A DNA stretch of 43,745 bases from an archaeon GW2011_AR19 (lineage in GTDB: Archaea > Nanobdellota > Nanobdellia > Pacearchaeales > GW2011-AR1), in the NCBI GenBank assembly GCA_000806015.1, contig JWKY01000011.1:1-43745 (forward strand), in the 5' to 3' direction. This document shows positions 14,480 through 23,552 of this stretch, piece by piece (the first letter of the stretch is position 1; each line of letters starts with the position of its first letter). Both the position numbers and the translations under genes were made by a program. The notes below the pieces were generated by a model, which saw nothing but the letters and a program-made list of their open reading frames with translations, was not told where the DNA came from and ran no database searches.

Positions 14480-15529
14480 ATGTTAAACGAAATCCAGATT
14501 AGCCAAATTAAAGAACATTTAAACAACGCTCAAAATCCCCTATTCTTTTTTGATAATGACCCCGATGGATTATGCAGTTTTATTTTATTGCAAAAGTATA
14601 TCGGGAGGGGAAAAGGATTTCCGGTAAAATCTTCTCCTTTAGATAAAAATTATCTTAGAAAAATTAATGAACTTAATCCAGATTACCTTTTTATCCTGGA
14701 TGTTCCGGTGGTTTTAGAAGAATTTTTTGAAGAAATTAAAAAGATAAATCTGCCTGTTGTTTGGATTGATCATCATAATACGGAAAAGAGTAAAATCCCG
14801 GATTTTGTTAATTATTATAATCCTTTTCTTGAAAAGGATTTTCCAAGTTCCACTACTTATTTGTGTTATGAAGCAACCAAAAAGAAAGAAGATTTATGGA
14901 TTACTATTGCAGGGAGTATCTCTGATAATTTTGTCCCGGAAGTTTATGAAGAATTTAAAAAAATTTATCCAGATTTATCTCTTGATTCCTCAGACGCCTT
15001 TGAAATTTTATATAATTCCAGAATAGGGGTTATAGCGAATCTTTTAAATTGCGGTTTAAAGGATAAAACTACAAATGTCATTAAAATGATAAAATTTTTA
15101 ATGAATGTTAAAAGTCCTTACGATGTTTTAGAAAAAACTCCGAAAAATAGGGAAATGCATGAGAAGTTTGAGATTATTAATAAGAAACTTAAAAAATTTT
15201 TAGAGAGAGCGCAAGAAGAAGCAAACGCATCTGATAAATTGGTCTTTTTTGAATATGGCGGAGATACAAGTATGAGCGCAGAAATTTCTAATCGCTTAAA
15301 ATATTTTTTCCCTGGAAGAATTATTTTTGTTGCTTATGTTTCTGAAGGATTTGTTAATATTTCGGGGCGGGGAGAGAATGTTAAAAGAATTTTAGAAAAG
15401 ACTTTAAAACAAGGAAATTTTGAAAATGCCCGAGGAGGAGGCCACGAAAATGCTGTTGGAGCAAGGATTATGAAAAAAGATTTGGATGCATTTAGAGAAA
15501 AAATTAAAGAATTTGTTAATAAAGGTTAA
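14480..15529 (+). CDS. DHH-family phosphoesterase (RecJ-like)
   Basis: A metal-dependent phosphodiesterase of the DHH/DHHA1 superfamily, acting on single-stranded DNA/RNA or small nucleotides. Visible motifs are FFDNDPDGLCSFILL, the DHH box VVWIDHHNTEKS, and the C-terminal DHHA1 block RGGGHENAVGA with GGGH. It is 349 residues from the ATG at 14480; that start is preferred because the duplicated copy upstream begins with the same residues. An in-frame ATG at 14465 would add five residues. Archaeal relatives include GAN/RecJ homologues; which activity applies is not evident. Confidence 0.85.
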   Translation: MLNEIQISQIKEHLNNAQNPLFFFDNDPDGLCSFILLQKYIGRGKGFPVKSSPLDKNYLRKINELNPDYLFILDVPVVLEEFFEEIKKINLPVVWIDHHNTEKSKIPDFVNYYNPFLEKDFPSSTTYLCYEATKKKEDLWITIAGSISDNFVPEVYEEFKKIYPDLSLDSSDAFEILYNSRIGVIANLLNCGLKDKTTNVIKMIKFLMNVKSPYDVLEKTPKNREMHEKFEIINKKLKKFLERAQEEANASDKLVFFEYGGDTSMSAEISNRLKYFFPGRIIFVAYVSEGFVNISGRGENVKRILEKTLKQGNFENARGGGHENAVGARIMKKDLDAFREKIKEFVNKG

Positions 15530-16078
15530 TTTTAAGGGGTTTTAAATTATAATAAAAATCTCTTTTACTCCTGAAGCAGAATTAATCTGTCAAAATTTAA
15601 TAAATAAAATTAGATGAAAATTACTTTTATCACTTTTAATTGAATAATGGGGTATAGAAAAATATAAAAAGAGAAATTTCTTATAGAATATATGGAAAGT
15701 AGACTAAATCATGCAACATGGAATTGTACATTTAATTTAGTTTACATTTCAATTAAAAAACTCTCAATTTAATTCACCTTTTTGGTCTGAATTAATTTTT
15801 TGAGGGAATAGTTCTAATTTAGATCAAGAAGAATTGGTTGAGGAATAACTAAAATGGCAATTTCAGAAGGAACAAAGGGACTTAAAATGGAACAAGAATT
15901 TGTAGAAAAAGAATTGGGAGCCCTCTATGAGTTTACTTTGAAACTCGAAGAAGAGCTTAATTCAATAGTTGTCCATAGCTGAGAAAACGAAAAGAAAGAA
16001 TTCTATATTGGATAGTATGTCTTATTTGATTTGGGTTTTTATGATTAAATTTAAATATAATTATTTATTAATTATTCT
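15530..16078. other. Gene-poor 549-bp stretch with decayed fragments
   Basis: There is no convincing gene here. At 15692-15772 a 26-codon frame (LNHATWNC then FNLVYISIKK) resembles the first strand of IS200-type TnpA proteins (HTxWNCKYHVVFxPKYR), with the catalytic His residues beyond the break missing, so it may be a relic. At 15854-15982 a 42-codon frame (MAISEGTKGLKMEQEF) is followed by nothing recognisable. The rest is AT-rich without clear repeats. Confidence 0.4.
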
Positions 16079-16707
16079 ATGTTAACTAAAAGAGGTCAAA
16101 TAACAATTTTCATAATAATTTCAATTCTTATCGTCGCTGTCGTTGTGTTGTTTTTTAGTTTGCGCGGAACTTTGCAAAAAGAAAAACCAGTTTCTCCTGA
16201 AACAGCTGAAATTCAAAATTTTGTGCAGGGATGTTTAGATGAAAGTTTAGAGAGCGTTGTTTTCAAAGTTGGCGAGAATGGAGGATATTATTTCCCGCCA
16301 AAAGTTTCAACTCCCGTTTTAGAAGTTCCTTATTATATCAAAGACAATAACAATTTAATGCCAAAAAAAGAAGATCAAAAATTGAACCGGAAAGAGTTTT
16401 GGTTGAGATGAATTATCCTTTGACAATAATTAAAGGCGATGCGAAATCCAAAATTGAAGATTTTAATTCAGAAGTTCCTGTGAGGTTGGGAATTGTTTAT
16501 GATGCTGTGGGGGAATTTATTGAAAAAAATTTAGAAACTCCGGGAGGATTTTGTGTTGATTGTTTGCTTGAAGTGTTAATGGAAAAAGGGCTTCATAGCA
16601 ATATTTTTTGGGAAGACGAAAAAACAGCGATATTCATAGTTAGGGATTTTAATTCAGCAGTCAATGAAAAGGAATTTATTTTGAATTTTGCCGGGAGATA
16701 TATTTAA
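16079..16707 (+). pseudogene. KRGQ-type membrane-anchored protein, broken by an internal deletion
   Basis: The first frame opens MLTKRGQITIFIIISILIVAVV, the usual N-terminal anchor of a family frequent in DPANN archaea, and runs to LMPKKEDQKLNRKEFWLR and a stop. The second frame resumes as KIEPERVLVEMNYPLTI and continues through GGFCVDCLLEVLMEKG to a normal-looking end. In relatives as I recall them, some 35-40 residues lie between LMPKKE and the VxxNYPLT strand. The join at about 16375-16395 therefore looks like a deletion plus frameshift, either real or an assembly error. Function unknown; possibly pilus or surface related. Confidence 0.65.
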
Positions 16708-16786
16708 TAAAATTACTCTATTTTGGTAGTTATTTTATAATTACAACAAAGATTATATTTATAAGCGGTGCTTTATAATTTATGTC

Positions 16787-18325
16787 ATGGCGGATGGAAA
16801 AATATCTAAATTAGCTAAGCTTGTTCTTGGAGGAGCTTTGGCTGGAGGATTATTTTTTGGATATAATCTTCTTGAAAAAGGATATATTAAACCAAATAAC
16901 GATATTTCAAATTTCTCTTTACAATATCAAGATAAAACTAAACAAATTGCCAAAATAAAAAATCTAGAAGATATAAAAAAGAAAGATGATTTAAAATTAA
17001 AAGATAATAATTATGAAGTGAAATCTAATTTAAATAAAAAAACAATTGTTCATAAAATAATTCAAATTCAGAATGGGGCTTCTCCAAATTTTTTAGTTTT
17101 AGGATCTTTAACAACTGCAAAGGTTGATTCAGCAATAAAAAGAATTGAAGATTTTATCCCTAAAAAGCCCGTCTCTGAAATTACAAAAAGGGAAGCAGGG
17201 GATTTATTTTTAAAAATAGACTCGGTTACAGAAAATCTTATTTTTAAAGGAACAGCTCAATGTTATCAAACAACATTAATTTATCATGCAATTGGAGAAA
17301 TTTATGATCTTCCAATTAAGATGGTTGTAGCTCCTCCTTTTACTAACGAGGAATATCATTCTTTTGCAAGGTGGGATCCTGATGGAAAACACGATGCCTC
17401 AAATCAAGACAATCCAATTAATCAAGGAGATTTTAATTGGGACAATGAATCTAAAGATTTTATAAAATATGGGTTTCAACAAAATGGTTTTCCACAAAAT
17501 GTGGATGACGAATATTTTATAAGAGAATTTTATGTCCCTAAGAAAACATTAGAAGAGAGAATTTACCTGAAAAATATGAATGAAAAAGAAATGCTTGCCT
17601 TTTTTGGTTATTGGATAAAGTCTGAAATATATCTTGCAAAGATGGGTCAAGCAGGAAATGAATTTGTTACAAGGCCCGAAAAACTAACAGAAAAAGAAGA
17701 AAACAAATATCTAGAAAGATATTACAAAAAAATAGACGAGAGCTATATGAGTGCTCTTAAATCTATAAATACTGCCTTAAAATTGGATCCTTCTCGTGTT
17801 CCATCCCTTTTTACAAAAGCAAGAATGTTGGGACAATATGCTAACAATAAAATAATTTGTGATTATAAAGAAGCAAGAAATTCTATTGATAAGGCTATAG
17901 GACTGAATAGTGAACAACCAGAATTATGGTGCCTTAAAGGAGTGATTTATCGAAATTCAGCAGATTTTGATGGGTCTTTTAGCAAAGAAGAACAAGATTC
18001 TTTATTTAAAGAAGCTATTAAAAGTTCTAATATTTCTCTCGGTTTAATCAAAAAACGCAAAGAAATAGAATTTCAAAAAAAAGATAATCCCGGAGGGATA
18101 AACTATAATAAATTGTATTATCTAGCAAAAGATGAACAGAATTACTTATTTTCTAAAGAAATGCTTTATTTTTCTTTAAAAAAAAAATGTGATAATAAAG
18201 AAGATAGTTTAAAATATGCAGCTGAAGAAAATAAAATCAATCAAGAATATAATGAATTATCTAAGGAAATTGAAATATACAAAAAAAAAGCCCATCAAAG
18301 AATTGAGAAAATAAACAACAACTAA
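16787..18325 (+). CDS. Membrane-anchored SirB1/transglutaminase-like protein with TPRs
   Basis: A 512-residue protein with one N-terminal membrane segment (LVLGGALAGGLFFGYNLL). Around residues 160-230 a transglutaminase-like core shows a Cys (GTAQCYQTTLIYHAIGE), a His (EYHSFARWD) and an acidic residue (FNWDNE), the arrangement of SirB1-type domains. From about 320 onward come TPR-like helices (SINTALKLDPSRVPSLFTKA, NSIDKAIGLNSEQPELWCLK). The catalytic residues appear present, but relatives are often not proven enzymes. A TATA-like TATTTATAAG lies about 25 nt before the ATG. It converges on the large secreted protein gene. Confidence 0.7.
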   Translation: MADGKISKLAKLVLGGALAGGLFFGYNLLEKGYIKPNNDISNFSLQYQDKTKQIAKIKNLEDIKKKDDLKLKDNNYEVKSNLNKKTIVHKIIQIQNGASPNFLVLGSLTTAKVDSAIKRIEDFIPKKPVSEITKREAGDLFLKIDSVTENLIFKGTAQCYQTTLIYHAIGEIYDLPIKMVVAPPFTNEEYHSFARWDPDGKHDASNQDNPINQGDFNWDNESKDFIKYGFQQNGFPQNVDDEYFIREFYVPKKTLEERIYLKNMNEKEMLAFFGYWIKSEIYLAKMGQAGNEFVTRPEKLTEKEENKYLERYYKKIDESYMSALKSINTALKLDPSRVPSLFTKARMLGQYANNKIICDYKEARNSIDKAIGLNSEQPELWCLKGVIYRNSADFDGSFSKEEQDSLFKEAIKSSNISLGLIKKRKEIEFQKKDNPGGINYNKLYYLAKDEQNYLFSKEMLYFSLKKKCDNKEDSLKYAAEENKINQEYNELSKEIEIYKKKAHQRIEKINNN

Positions 18326-18340
18326 AGTAAAAATAAAAAA

Positions 18341-20509
18341 TTATCTAAACATCCCCCACCACTCTTGTGCTGGAATGTATGGATCACTAAACATTACATT
18401 AGGACCGATTTTTAATACTTGTTTTATTGCATCTCCTTCGGACAATCCGCTTTTAATAAGATTTTCAACTTGTGTTTTTTCAGGAGGAGATAGAGAAAAT
18501 GCTGAGGATCCAGAAGGTAAATAACCTTTTTTTTCAGCTTCGTAATAAACTTCTGTAATAGCAGAAATTTGATTAACAAAAGCAGGGTCCGGCTCGTGAA
18601 AAGTTGGATAATAGTCTATTTTAAATTTTTCTTGATATAATTCAGTTAATTTAGTATTTCTTATTCTAAAGTCATCATATTTATTTACTATTTCTTTAGA
18701 TTGTTCATAAACATCTCTTGCCAGTTTTTCATCCCCCTTAGCTAGTCTTACATATTCTTCAAAATATTTATCTTCATTAGATCTTTGAGAAACTTTTAAG
18801 CCTTTGTAGTTTGATTTATAATCTTTAAACATCTCAATAAAATCTTTATCTTCTATCATTGCTACACTATCCATCGTCGCATGAACATCCTTAGCAAAAA
18901 CATCCTGCATAAAAGGAATTTTTTGTGTATTTGAGGGCTGAAAATTATCTTTATAAGATAACAAATTTGAAGCTTTTGCTAAACCTTCAGCTGTTTTGAT
19001 ATTGCTGGTGAAATAAACTTTTTCTTTAATATCTGAATATAATGAAGCAATTTGTATATTTACATCATCACTTTTTTTATCGAATTGATTTCTAACAAGC
19101 ATTGGAACTTGATCTTTATCTTTTAAATATTTGCCAACAGACATACCAAGTACTTTTCCTTTTTCTGTTCCAAGGTCACCAAACTCAAAATTAGATTTAG
19201 TATTATCGTTTAAAATCATAAATCCTTTGTTATCAACAACGCTCATTTCGTTTAATGCAGGATCGAATCTTCTAATCTTTATTTCAGAGCTAATTTCATT
19301 TGACCTTCCTCCTCCCAGAATACTGAAGTGTGTGTTTTCTCCGACGGGAACATACGAATTTTCTCTATTAAATAAAGTTTCAACAAGACCGGATTTAGAT
19401 GTGTCCCCTAAATGCGCGTCAAAATCCTGCCCAAAACTAACATAATTTTCAACACCCGATTTTTTTGCCTCTGCAAGATTTTTAAAAATATAAACTCCTT
19501 CCGTTTTAGATTTTTCTCCCCCGACGCTAAGGTCAATTCCATTATTGAATTTTATTTCTTTGCCGGCGGTGTGGCCAGCAAGCATGTTTCCATTGCTGTC
19601 AAAATTTATTGAAGCTCCCTCAGGAATTTCTGCAATTAAGCCATCCCCTAAATCAATATTTTTTCCTTCAAAAGAAATCATTTTATTTTCGTCAAATTTA
19701 AATCCGAGCTTCTCTGAAATGTCTTTTAAAAAATCTTTTTCAAGAGAAGAAAAACTTTTTACTTTTGTTCCTTCAGATAAAATAAGTTTTCCAGCAATAA
19801 TTTTTGTTGTGCTTCCTGAAGGAATTTCATATGAACTTCCAAGATATTCAAGATTTGAAATTCCTAAATTTTTTAAATAATTTGCATTAATGGGATAAAT
19901 TCCTCCTAAAGGAATTTGTGTAAAAGAAAGATCAACATCAAAACTTTCAAGGTTGTCTTGTTTTAAAATTGTAAGTCCAAGAAATTTTATTTTTAATTCA
20001 GAATTTATAGATTTATATTCAATTCTTGTTCCAGCTTTAATTTTTGCTTTTCCATTTTCAAAAAGGTAGTCTGAACTTACTTTGAATGGCAACGGACTAA
20101 AAGATCCTTCTAAAACTTTTCCAGATTCTGAATTTAAAACTGCTAAATCATTTTGTATTATTAGAAAATTGTAATTTTTGCTGTCTTTAGTTGAAATTTC
20201 AAATCCTCCCTCGCCGGTAGAGGAGAACTTCAAATAATTTTCAATTTTTTCTATTTGTATATTTGGAGTTCCTTGAATAGAATTGATATTTGAAGTTGGA
20301 AGAATCAAAGGATTATTCTCTGTGCTAAATTTTTTTATTAAATCTGCAGAAAGATCTAAAGAGGTTAATTTTTCAGTTATTCCATTTAAATTTTCTCTTT
20401 TTATTTCTGTTGTTTTTTGCTCATAAAAATTTTGAAAAGATGTTGAAAAAATTAAAGATAATATAAAAATTAAAATAAAAAAAATCCCCAAAAATTTAAA
20501 AGCTTTCAT
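18341..20509 (-). CDS. Large membrane-anchored extracytoplasmic protein, 722 aa
   Basis: An N-terminal hydrophobic segment (FLGIFFILIFILSLIFSTSF) anchors or exports a long protein. Residues about 60-450 are beta-rich with repeated short units containing I-x-x-G-x-x-I/L patterns (IIAGKLILSEG, IDLGDGLIAEIPEG), suggesting a solenoid or adhesin-like fold. The C-terminal 250 residues are helical (KLARDVYEQSKEIVNKYDDF) and end in AQEWWGMFR. I do not recognise the family. Its position next to another membrane-anchored protein on the opposite strand suggests surface roles for both. Confidence 0.7.
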   Translation of the reverse strand: MKAFKFLGIFFILIFILSLIFSTSFQNFYEQKTTEIKRENLNGITEKLTSLDLSADLIKKFSTENNPLILPTSNINSIQGTPNIQIEKIENYLKFSSTGEGGFEISTKDSKNYNFLIIQNDLAVLNSESGKVLEGSFSPLPFKVSSDYLFENGKAKIKAGTRIEYKSINSELKIKFLGLTILKQDNLESFDVDLSFTQIPLGGIYPINANYLKNLGISNLEYLGSSYEIPSGSTTKIIAGKLILSEGTKVKSFSSLEKDFLKDISEKLGFKFDENKMISFEGKNIDLGDGLIAEIPEGASINFDSNGNMLAGHTAGKEIKFNNGIDLSVGGEKSKTEGVYIFKNLAEAKKSGVENYVSFGQDFDAHLGDTSKSGLVETLFNRENSYVPVGENTHFSILGGGRSNEISSEIKIRRFDPALNEMSVVDNKGFMILNDNTKSNFEFGDLGTEKGKVLGMSVGKYLKDKDQVPMLVRNQFDKKSDDVNIQIASLYSDIKEKVYFTSNIKTAEGLAKASNLLSYKDNFQPSNTQKIPFMQDVFAKDVHATMDSVAMIEDKDFIEMFKDYKSNYKGLKVSQRSNEDKYFEEYVRLAKGDEKLARDVYEQSKEIVNKYDDFRIRNTKLTELYQEKFKIDYYPTFHEPDPAFVNQISAITEVYYEAEKKGYLPSGSSAFSLSPPEKTQVENLIKSGLSEGDAIKQVLKIGPNVMFSDPYIPAQEWWGMFR

Positions 20510-20581
20510 AGAAATTTAAGGAGTGTTCTATTTAAAAATTTATTTAATATCTTGTTTTTGGAATTATTTTAATTTAAAAAA

Positions 20582-22024
20582 TTAATAACTTCTCGCAAAA
20601 TATGTTTTTACTTTTGCGGATTTTCCGCAATTAGGGCATTTTCCAGAAACTTTTTCATTTTCCAAAGGAATGCACCTTGATGTTGCTCCATTTGTTTTTT
20701 CTTTTATTTCGTCCTCGCATTTTCTTTCATTGCACCAATTCATTTTAATCATTTTTTTGTTTTTTATTCCATTTGCAAATTCATTCCAGTTTTTTACTTC
20801 AATGATATTTGATTCCGAAAATTTTTTTGCAGAGAGAAAAAGCTCATTCTGAATTTCATCAAGGAGCTTTGGGATTTTTGTTTTTATTTCTTTAATTTTT
20901 AATTGAGATTTTTCTCCTGTATTTCTTTTTACGATTGTTACTGAGTTTTTTTCTAAATCTTTTGGACCGATTTCAATTCTTAATGGAATACCTTTAAGCT
21001 CCCATTCTGAAAATTTCCATCCAGGAGAATGCTCTTCTCTGTCGTCTAAAATCGGAGCAAATTCTTTAAGTTCTTCTTTAATTTTTTTAGATTGTTTTAA
21101 AATTTCTGATTTTGTTTTTTCAAAAATAATTGGAACAATTACAATTTTGTTTTTTGCTATTTTTGGAGGCAAAATTAATCCTTTATTATCTGAATGAGTC
21201 ATTACTGAAGCTCCAATTAATCTTGTAGAAATGCCCCAGGAATTTTGCCAAGGCAGATGTTTTTTTTCATCTTTTCCGAGAAATTCTATATTAAATGCTT
21301 TTGCAAATCCCTGTCCTAAATTGTGAGAAGTTCCGCACTGCAAAGCTTTTCCATCAGGCATAAATGATTCAATTGTAAAAGTATATTTTGCTCCAGCAAA
21401 TTTTTCTTTTTCTGTTTTTTTTCCAATTAAAACGGGCAGAGCTAAAAGCTCCTCGCATAATTTTTTGTAAAGTTCAATATACTGCAAAGTTTCTTTGTCA
21501 CATTCTTTTTCTGTTTCATAAACGCAATGCCCTTCCTGCCATAAAAATTCTCTTGACCTTAAAAAAAGTTTTGTTGCTTCTGTTTCCCATCTTACAACAT
21601 TGCACCACTGATTTATTCTTAAAGGAAGATCTTTATAAGAACGAATCCATTTTGAGTAAGAATCATAAATAATTGTTTCGCTCGTCGGGCGGATTGCGAG
21701 TCTTTCTCCCGGTTGGGTAAGTTTTGGGTCTATCCAGGCAACTTCCGGCTGAAAGCCTTTTGCATGTTCAGCTTCTTTTTTAAAAAATGATTCTGGAATA
21801 AATAAAGGAAAATAAGCATTTTCGCAGTTTGTTTTTTCTACAATATTTTTGTTAAAATATTCCTGAATTTTTTCCCAGATGAAATATCCCCGAGGGCGGA
21901 TTATCATTGTTCCCTTAACTTGTGAAAATTCTGCAAGTTCTGATTTAAGGCATACTTCTTCATACCATTTTGCAGTATCTTCCTCTTTTTTTGCTGTTAA
22001 GCCCTCTTTTGATTTTTTTTCCAT
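20582..22024 (-). CDS. proS: Prolyl-tRNA synthetase, archaeal/eukaryotic type
   Basis: Class II synthetase charging tRNA-Pro. The 480-residue length, the absence of the bacterial INS editing insertion, and the C-terminal zinc-binding extension place it in the archaeal/eukaryotic group. Motif 2 is around RINQWCNVVRWETEATKLFLRSREFLWQEG, the ATP/proline site around TSHNLGQGFA, and motif 3 near GISTRLIGA. The extension carries C-x4-C and CPNCGK zinc ligands and ends in YFARSY, with the terminal Tyr typical of this class. It is the only clearly archaeal-type tRNA synthetase of the three in the window. Confidence 0.95.
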   Translation of the reverse strand: MEKKSKEGLTAKKEEDTAKWYEEVCLKSELAEFSQVKGTMIIRPRGYFIWEKIQEYFNKNIVEKTNCENAYFPLFIPESFFKKEAEHAKGFQPEVAWIDPKLTQPGERLAIRPTSETIIYDSYSKWIRSYKDLPLRINQWCNVVRWETEATKLFLRSREFLWQEGHCVYETEKECDKETLQYIELYKKLCEELLALPVLIGKKTEKEKFAGAKYTFTIESFMPDGKALQCGTSHNLGQGFAKAFNIEFLGKDEKKHLPWQNSWGISTRLIGASVMTHSDNKGLILPPKIAKNKIVIVPIIFEKTKSEILKQSKKIKEELKEFAPILDDREEHSPGWKFSEWELKGIPLRIEIGPKDLEKNSVTIVKRNTGEKSQLKIKEIKTKIPKLLDEIQNELFLSAKKFSESNIIEVKNWNEFANGIKNKKMIKMNWCNERKCEDEIKEKTNGATSRCIPLENEKVSGKCPNCGKSAKVKTYFARSY

Positions 22025-22054
22025 TAATTATTGAATAAAATGAGATTTATTAAT

Positions 22055-22807
22055 TTAAGGTTTTGCTGTTTTCCATAATTCATCAAATAAATCCTCTGTG
22101 GATTTAGCTGTTTGCTTTGATTGAATTAGAAATGCAACTGGTTTACCAGACCAATTCAAAATAGCTAATTTATCTCCAAAAACTATTGTTCCAAAAGGAA
22201 TTTTGTTTTTCGTATATTTTATTGAAAGGTTTGGTTTTTTTCTGTATTCTTTGTCCAAGAACTTTTTTTGGGATTTTGTTCCAATCAGTTTGGTTTTTAT
22301 TTTTCTCTCTCTTCTTTTTGCATCATAATTATGAAAGAAAAGATTAATTTTTTCATCATTGTAATCTTCACCCATTGTAAATCCTTTAAAATATTCTTTT
22401 GATTTTGATAAATAATCTATTATTTCATCATATAGGGTTTTCATTCCATTGAAACCTTCATATATTCTTGAAGAGTATTCAGCCTCTTTTTTTTGTTGGT
22501 TAATTAAAGAAGGGATTATCTTTTTTATTCTTTCTTCTTCTTTATTTAGTTTTTTCTTTTTTTCTTTTATAAAATTTAATATGCTTTTTGGATTTAATGA
22601 TTGGAAATATCTTGATTTTTCTTTAATTACTTGAGTTATAAGACCTTTTTTGGATAATTTTTCTAATATGGGATATACTTTGGACATTGTAATTCCCGAT
22701 TTTTTTGATATTGGTCCAACTGTCGATCCTCCTAATTTTAAAAGAGAAAGATAAACTTTTGTTTCCCCTTTTGTGAATCCTATCTCTTCAAATATTTTTT
22801 CTTCCAT
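22055..22807 (-). CDS. TrmB-family transcriptional regulator
   Basis: A winged-helix N-terminus (FTKGETKVYLSLLKLGGSTVGPI, then SGITMSKVYPILEKLSKKGL) of the TrmB/sugar-specific regulator type, then a coiled coil and a C-terminal domain of about 140 residues with a PLD-like fold rather than the full sugar-binding domain. The ATG at 22807 is preferred to one at 22831 because the shared TATA box (22831-22840) lies 24-29 nt before it and would overlap the earlier codon. A perfect GC palindrome (22810-22822) sits at the predicted transcript start, suggesting autoregulation. The ligand and targets are unknown. Confidence 0.8.
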   Translation of the reverse strand: MEEKIFEEIGFTKGETKVYLSLLKLGGSTVGPISKKSGITMSKVYPILEKLSKKGLITQVIKEKSRYFQSLNPKSILNFIKEKKKKLNKEEERIKKIIPSLINQQKKEAEYSSRIYEGFNGMKTLYDEIIDYLSKSKEYFKGFTMGEDYNDEKINLFFHNYDAKRRERKIKTKLIGTKSQKKFLDKEYRKKPNLSIKYTKNKIPFGTIVFGDKLAILNWSGKPVAFLIQSKQTAKSTEDLFDELWKTAKP

Positions 22808-22809
22808 AT

Positions 22810-22840
22810 CCCCCTTAGGGGGAAATTTCATTTAAATATT
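22810..22840. promoter_or_regulatory. Shared TATA box and GC palindrome between trmB-like and methyltransferase genes
   Basis: CCCCCTTAGGGGG (22810-22822) is a perfect 5-bp stem in very AT-rich DNA. TTTAAATATT (22831-22840) lies about 24 nt before the plus-strand ATG at 22860 and about 29 nt before the minus-strand ATG at 22807, so a near-symmetric TATA box may serve both genes. The palindrome would then cover the minus-strand transcript start, where a bound repressor would block the regulator's own gene. Confidence 0.55.
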
Positions 22841-22859
22841 TTTCTGTAATTGTTTTTTT

Positions 22860-23552
22860 ATGAAAAATGCAAAAAAATATTATGAGTTAGATAAATCTTC
22901 ACAAGAGCTTAAGATTTATGCAGAGAGAACCATGTTAGAAAAATTAAAAAATAATAAGTTTAATTCTATCTTAGAAATTGGTTGTGGAGACGGGCATTTT
23001 TTAGAAAATTTTAATAATAAAGAAGTTTTGGGAATAGATCTTGATCTAGGGATGATTTCACAGGCTCAAACTGACATCAGAAATAATTTACTTTTCGCAG
23101 ATATTCTTGATAAAAAATTCGTAAAAAAACAAAAAAATTACTTTGATATTGTGAGTTCTAATTATGTTTTTATGGAGATGAAAGAAAAACAAGTACAAAA
23201 AGCATTTAGAAATATCTTTGAAATTTTAAAACCAAAAGGGGAGTTTTATTTTATAATAACTAATCCAAAAACAAGAGAAAAGAAATTTCCTGGCTATAAA
23301 CTTGTTTTTTCTGATGATTTTGATTATAATAAAAAAGATTTAGAGTTTAAAGTTCTTTTACAAACTAAAGAAGGAAATTATGTTGATGTAGGGATAAGAG
23401 ATTATCACATGCCTTTGGAAAATTACGATCGATTATTGGGGAAATCAGGTTTTAATAAAATTGAAAAGACAGAAATAAAAAAGAATTTACCCCATTCTTT
23501 TGCTGTTTTATATTCTTGTGAAAAAGGATTAGTTCAAAATCTCCCTCTTTAA
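22860..23552 (+). CDS. Class I SAM-dependent methyltransferase
   Basis: A 230-residue Rossmann methyltransferase: motif I is ILEIGCGDGHFLENF, the acidic loop is VLGIDLD, and motif IV is FDIVSSNYVFMEM. No accessory domain is visible, so the substrate (small molecule, lipid or other) cannot be named. It is divergent from a TrmB-like regulator with which it shares a promoter region. Its 3' end overlaps the end of the HtrA-like gene by 24 bp. Confidence 0.85.
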   Translation: MKNAKKYYELDKSSQELKIYAERTMLEKLKNNKFNSILEIGCGDGHFLENFNNKEVLGIDLDLGMISQAQTDIRNNLLFADILDKKFVKKQKNYFDIVSSNYVFMEMKEKQVQKAFRNIFEILKPKGEFYFIITNPKTREKKFPGYKLVFSDDFDYNKKDLEFKVLLQTKEGNYVDVGIRDYHMPLENYDRLLGKSGFNKIEKTEIKKNLPHSFAVLYSCEKGLVQNLPL

